21,326 bases of DNA from an uncultured Propionibacterium sp. (GTDB lineage Bacteria > Actinomycetota > Actinomycetes > Propionibacteriales > Propionibacteriaceae): the NCBI GenBank assembly GCA_938036835.1, contig CALHWB010000044.1, forward strand, positions 1 through 21,326, in the 5' to 3' direction. Of the stretch, positions 21,226 to 21,326 are shown piece by piece. Position 1 is the stretch's first letter; each line of letters starts with the position of its first letter. A program made the translations under genes and the position numbers. The notes under the pieces were generated by a model. The model saw nothing but the letters and a program-made list of their open reading frames with translations. It did not search any database and had not been told where the DNA came from.

Positions 21226-21326
21226 CTACCGCCCAGGTTTGCTAACCGCGCCCGGAGACGCGACGACCCCCACCGCCAAACCATTGTCTTGCACCTTGCC
21301 GCCCATCTCCGCGACATCCCGATCCA
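21226..21326 (-). CDS. C-terminal end of an unidentified gene (partial)
   Basis: A minus-strand frame is open from the window edge to TAG at 21228-21226. It gives 32 full codons ending in a Gly/Val/Ala-rich segment (N-G-L-A-V-G-V-V-A-S-P-G-A-V-S-K-P-G-R). Third positions are GC-rich, and the stop lies 25 bp before the start of the lipoprotein gene, as expected for an upstream operon member. The fragment is too short to identify; non-coding sequence is a possible alternative. Confidence 0.4.
   Translation of the reverse strand, partial: DRDVAEMGGKVQDNGLAVGVVASPGAVSKPGR

Noticed and set aside
1..21326. Mobile elements, CRISPR arrays, tRNA or rRNA genes, defence systems
   Set aside because: No transposase or integrase motifs, regularly spaced repeats, tRNA-like cloverleafs or known defence domains were recognised on either strand; the LGFP repeats are protein-coding.

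Overview
The window is high-GC, densely packed, ordinary-looking chromosomal DNA of an actinobacterium. The support is GTG/TTG starts, strong GC bias at third codon positions, HelD, a PASTA-domain Ser/Thr kinase, a class II DAHP synthase and a MacS-type sensor kinase. The gene order metF(-), polyprenyl synthase(+), small gene(-), PASTA kinase(+), aroG(-), plsC(-) matches, from memory, the Mycobacterium tuberculosis Rv2172c-Rv2182c neighbourhood (idsA2, pknL, aroG). The presence of macR/macS and a ThiE-like gene between the synthase and the kinase recalls the corresponding Streptomyces region. No transposase, phage gene, CRISPR array, tRNA or rRNA was recognised. A family-level placement (for example Propionibacteriales) would be a guess.

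Layout. 1-146 is the 3' end of an LGFP-repeat wall protein. 128-391 is a decayed, truncated glycerophosphodiesterase on the minus strand. 533-4024 encodes a secreted two-enzyme autolysin (amidase plus glucosaminidase) with ten LGFP units. 4148-6385 is helD, which runs 56 bp into the convergent metF (6330-7229). metF is divergent from a polyprenyl diphosphate synthase (7265-8359) across only 35 bp. A degenerate ThiE-like gene (8448-9185) follows, then the PknL-like kinase (9314-11593) and a DMT-family permease (11601-12554). The permease overlaps a convergent metallo-beta-lactamase-fold gene (12481-13122). On the minus strand aroG (15714 to 14329) is translationally coupled to a threonine-aldolase gene (14329 to 13295). 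A four-gene minus-strand run follows: plsC, a catalytically dead PlsC paralogue with a coiled-coil tail, macS and macR (19477 down to 15943). The window ends with an alpha/beta hydrolase, a small two-TM membrane protein, a lipoprotein gene with a doubtful 3' end, and the tail of one more gene.

How the genes fit together. Much of the region concerns the cell envelope: wall hydrolysis (LGFP autolysin), wall sensing (PASTA kinase), polyprenyl precursors, acyl-lipid synthesis or turnover (PlsC, hydrolase) and an envelope-type two-component system. Five starts with no usable Shine-Dalgarno sequence have a TANNNT -10 hexamer exactly 6-7 nt upstream, so leaderless transcription appears common here. 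The most unusual items are the dead acyltransferase co-expressed with MacSR, the amidase/LGFP/glucosaminidase architecture, the eroded ThiE-like protein, and the eroded phosphodiesterase between two LGFP genes. I do not see a clearly new defence or mobile system.
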